Assembly (NCBI GenBank): GCA_021781615.1
Contig: JAJXWM010000009.1
Location: 1 to 61,331 of the forward strand
Direction: 5' to 3'
DNA: 61,331 nt
Source: Pseudomonadota bacterium
GTDB lineage: Bacteria > Pseudomonadota > Gammaproteobacteria > UBA9339
Part shown: piece by piece, positions 60,742-61,331 of the stretch
Layout: each line of letters starts with the position of its first letter
How positions within the stretch are numbered: position 1 is the first letter of the stretch
Made by a program: the position numbers and the translations under genes
Notes under the pieces: model-generated
Told to the model about the DNA's origin: nothing
The model's input: only the letters and a program-made list of their open reading frames with translations
The model's database searches: none

Positions 60742-61215
60742 ATGGTTATGAAACTAAACGCCTACCATAAACGAAGAGATTTTAAAAAAACCACCGAGCC
60801 ACAAGGAGCAGGAGATAGTAGTAGTGATATCGCCTCAGATATTTTTGTGGTGCAAAAACATCATGCCAGAAATTTACATTACGATTTTCGTTTAGCTATT
60901 GATGGTGTTTTAAAAAGCTGGGCGGTACCCAAAGGCCCTGGTTTAAAACCAGCTGAGAAAAGGCTGGCGATCATGACTGAAGATCATCCGTTAGAATATG
61001 CTGATTTTGAAGGGGTGATACCCGAGGGGGAGTATGGCGCGGGAACAGTAGAAATTTGGGATCGCGGTCACTTCGAACCAATTAGTGATTTAGCCACTTG
61101 GGAGCAAAAAAGAAAATTAGAATTTGTTTTGCATGGTGCAAAACTTAAAGGCACCTGGGTTTTAATTGGCTTTAAAAACGATCCCAAAAACTGGTTATTA
61201 ATAAAAAAGCAATAA
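60742..61215 (+). CDS. Stand-alone LigD 3'-phosphoesterase domain protein
   Basis: The 157-residue protein corresponds to the phosphoesterase (PE) domain of the NHEJ ligase LigD, which trims 3'-phosphate and ribonucleotide ends. The family motifs are present: FVVQKHHARNLHYDFRLAID (metal-binding HxxxxHYDxR), LKSWAVPKGPG, MTEDHPLEYADFEGVIPEGE and GAGTVEIWDRG. No ligase or polymerase domain is fused or adjacent, and no ku is seen. ATG 60742 and ATG 60748 are equivalent choices. Confidence 0.88.
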   Translation: MVMKLNAYHKRRDFKKTTEPQGAGDSSSDIASDIFVVQKHHARNLHYDFRLAIDGVLKSWAVPKGPGLKPAEKRLAIMTEDHPLEYADFEGVIPEGEYGAGTVEIWDRGHFEPISDLATWEQKRKLEFVLHGAKLKGTWVLIGFKNDPKNWLLIKKQ

Positions 61216-61220
61216 TTATT

Positions 61221-61265
61221 CAGCATAACTGCAAGTAGCAAAAAACGCTACTGGCAGTGATGCTG
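61221..61265. terminator. Interrupted hairpin after the LigD-PE gene
   Basis: CAGCATAACTGC pairs with GCAGTGATGCTG (one mismatch), with an inner AGTAGC/GCTACT stem around AAAAAAC. It lies five bases after the stop codon. The following T-run is weak. The remaining bases to 61331 show nothing recognisable. Confidence 0.45.
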
Positions 61266-61331
61266 AGATATCGCCACATTGTGGCAGATAGAATAAATTG
61301 CTTCTTACCACTTGATTTCCCAAGTTATAAC

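Noticed and set aside
1-61331. CRISPR arrays, rRNA genes, prophage, replication origin, complete secretion systems
   Set aside because: No spaced direct-repeat array, rRNA sequence, phage structural gene, DnaA-box cluster or Dot/Icm gene was seen on either strand. Only one tRNA gene was found.

Overview
The window looks like 61 kb of chromosome from an AT-rich gammaproteobacterium, most plausibly a host- or amoeba-associated member of the Legionellales (Coxiella/Aquicella/Berkiella-like). This assignment is an inference. It rests on an ordinary gammaproteobacterial core (leuS-lptE-holA-nadD-rsfS-rlmH-mrdA, the dcw cell-wall genes, rbfA-truB-rpsO-pnp, lolB, lnt), a bacterial mevalonate pathway block as in Coxiella and Legionella, two large class III adenylate cyclases, and several eukaryote-like or effector-like orphan genes. 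Some of these orphans sit behind tandem TTAA half-sites with an 11-bp period, the pattern of PmrA boxes in Legionella and Coxiella. No type IV secretion genes and no pmrAB are in the window.

Layout. 1-1.4 kb: a long inverted repeat, a cyclin-like orphan gene and an IS4-like scrap. 1.4-9.6 kb: tadA, yqhD, a Pit phosphate transporter with its PhoU-like partner, lemA plus an M48 protease, and lysA/lysC. 9.7-10.8 kb: two small double-glycine Cys-rich peptide genes behind TTAA boxes. 10.8-19.8 kb: mrdA-rlmH-rsfS-nadD and holA-lptE-leuS on the minus strand, then lnt. 20-26 kb: an AEC carrier and malic enzyme, a small lipoprotein, a coiled-coil orphan and murI. 26-36 kb: valS, a CHASE2 adenylate cyclase, tRNA-Met, an AsmA-like protein, a MATE pump, lolB and a DUF1653 protein. 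36-38 kb: a putative cysteine-protease effector with two TTAA boxes, then a MITE and a transposase scrap. 38-43.6 kb: murD-ftsW-murC-murB-ftsQ, without murG, ddl or ftsAZ. 43.7-45 kb: a DOT1-like methyltransferase and a bacteriocin-like peptide gene bracketed by two palindromic repeats. 45-49.5 kb: rbfA-truB-ferredoxin-rpsO-pnp. 49.6-56 kb: a second adenylate cyclase and an accessory stretch with a third Cys-rich peptide gene (frameshifted in a G6 tract), a recombinase scrap, an NLS-like acidic-tail protein, an IS630 scrap, a secreted LRR protein, an IS6 scrap and a Cys-rich lipoprotein. 56-61.3 kb: a dicarboxylate/glutamate symporter, mvaS, two GHMP kinases of the mevalonate pathway and a stand-alone LigD phosphoesterase domain.

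The most interesting signals are: (i) a small family of double-glycine peptides sharing GG...CxC...EA-x(1-2)-C-x3-C, seen three times; (ii) tandem TTAA boxes upstream of genes that look like effectors or secreted peptides rather than housekeeping genes; (iii) eukaryote-like folds (cyclin-like, DOT1-like, YopT/C58-like protease, LRR); and (iv) an rlmH whose true start appears to be ATT overlapping the rsfS stop. Several insertion-sequence scraps that no intact ORF reveals mark the accessory segments.
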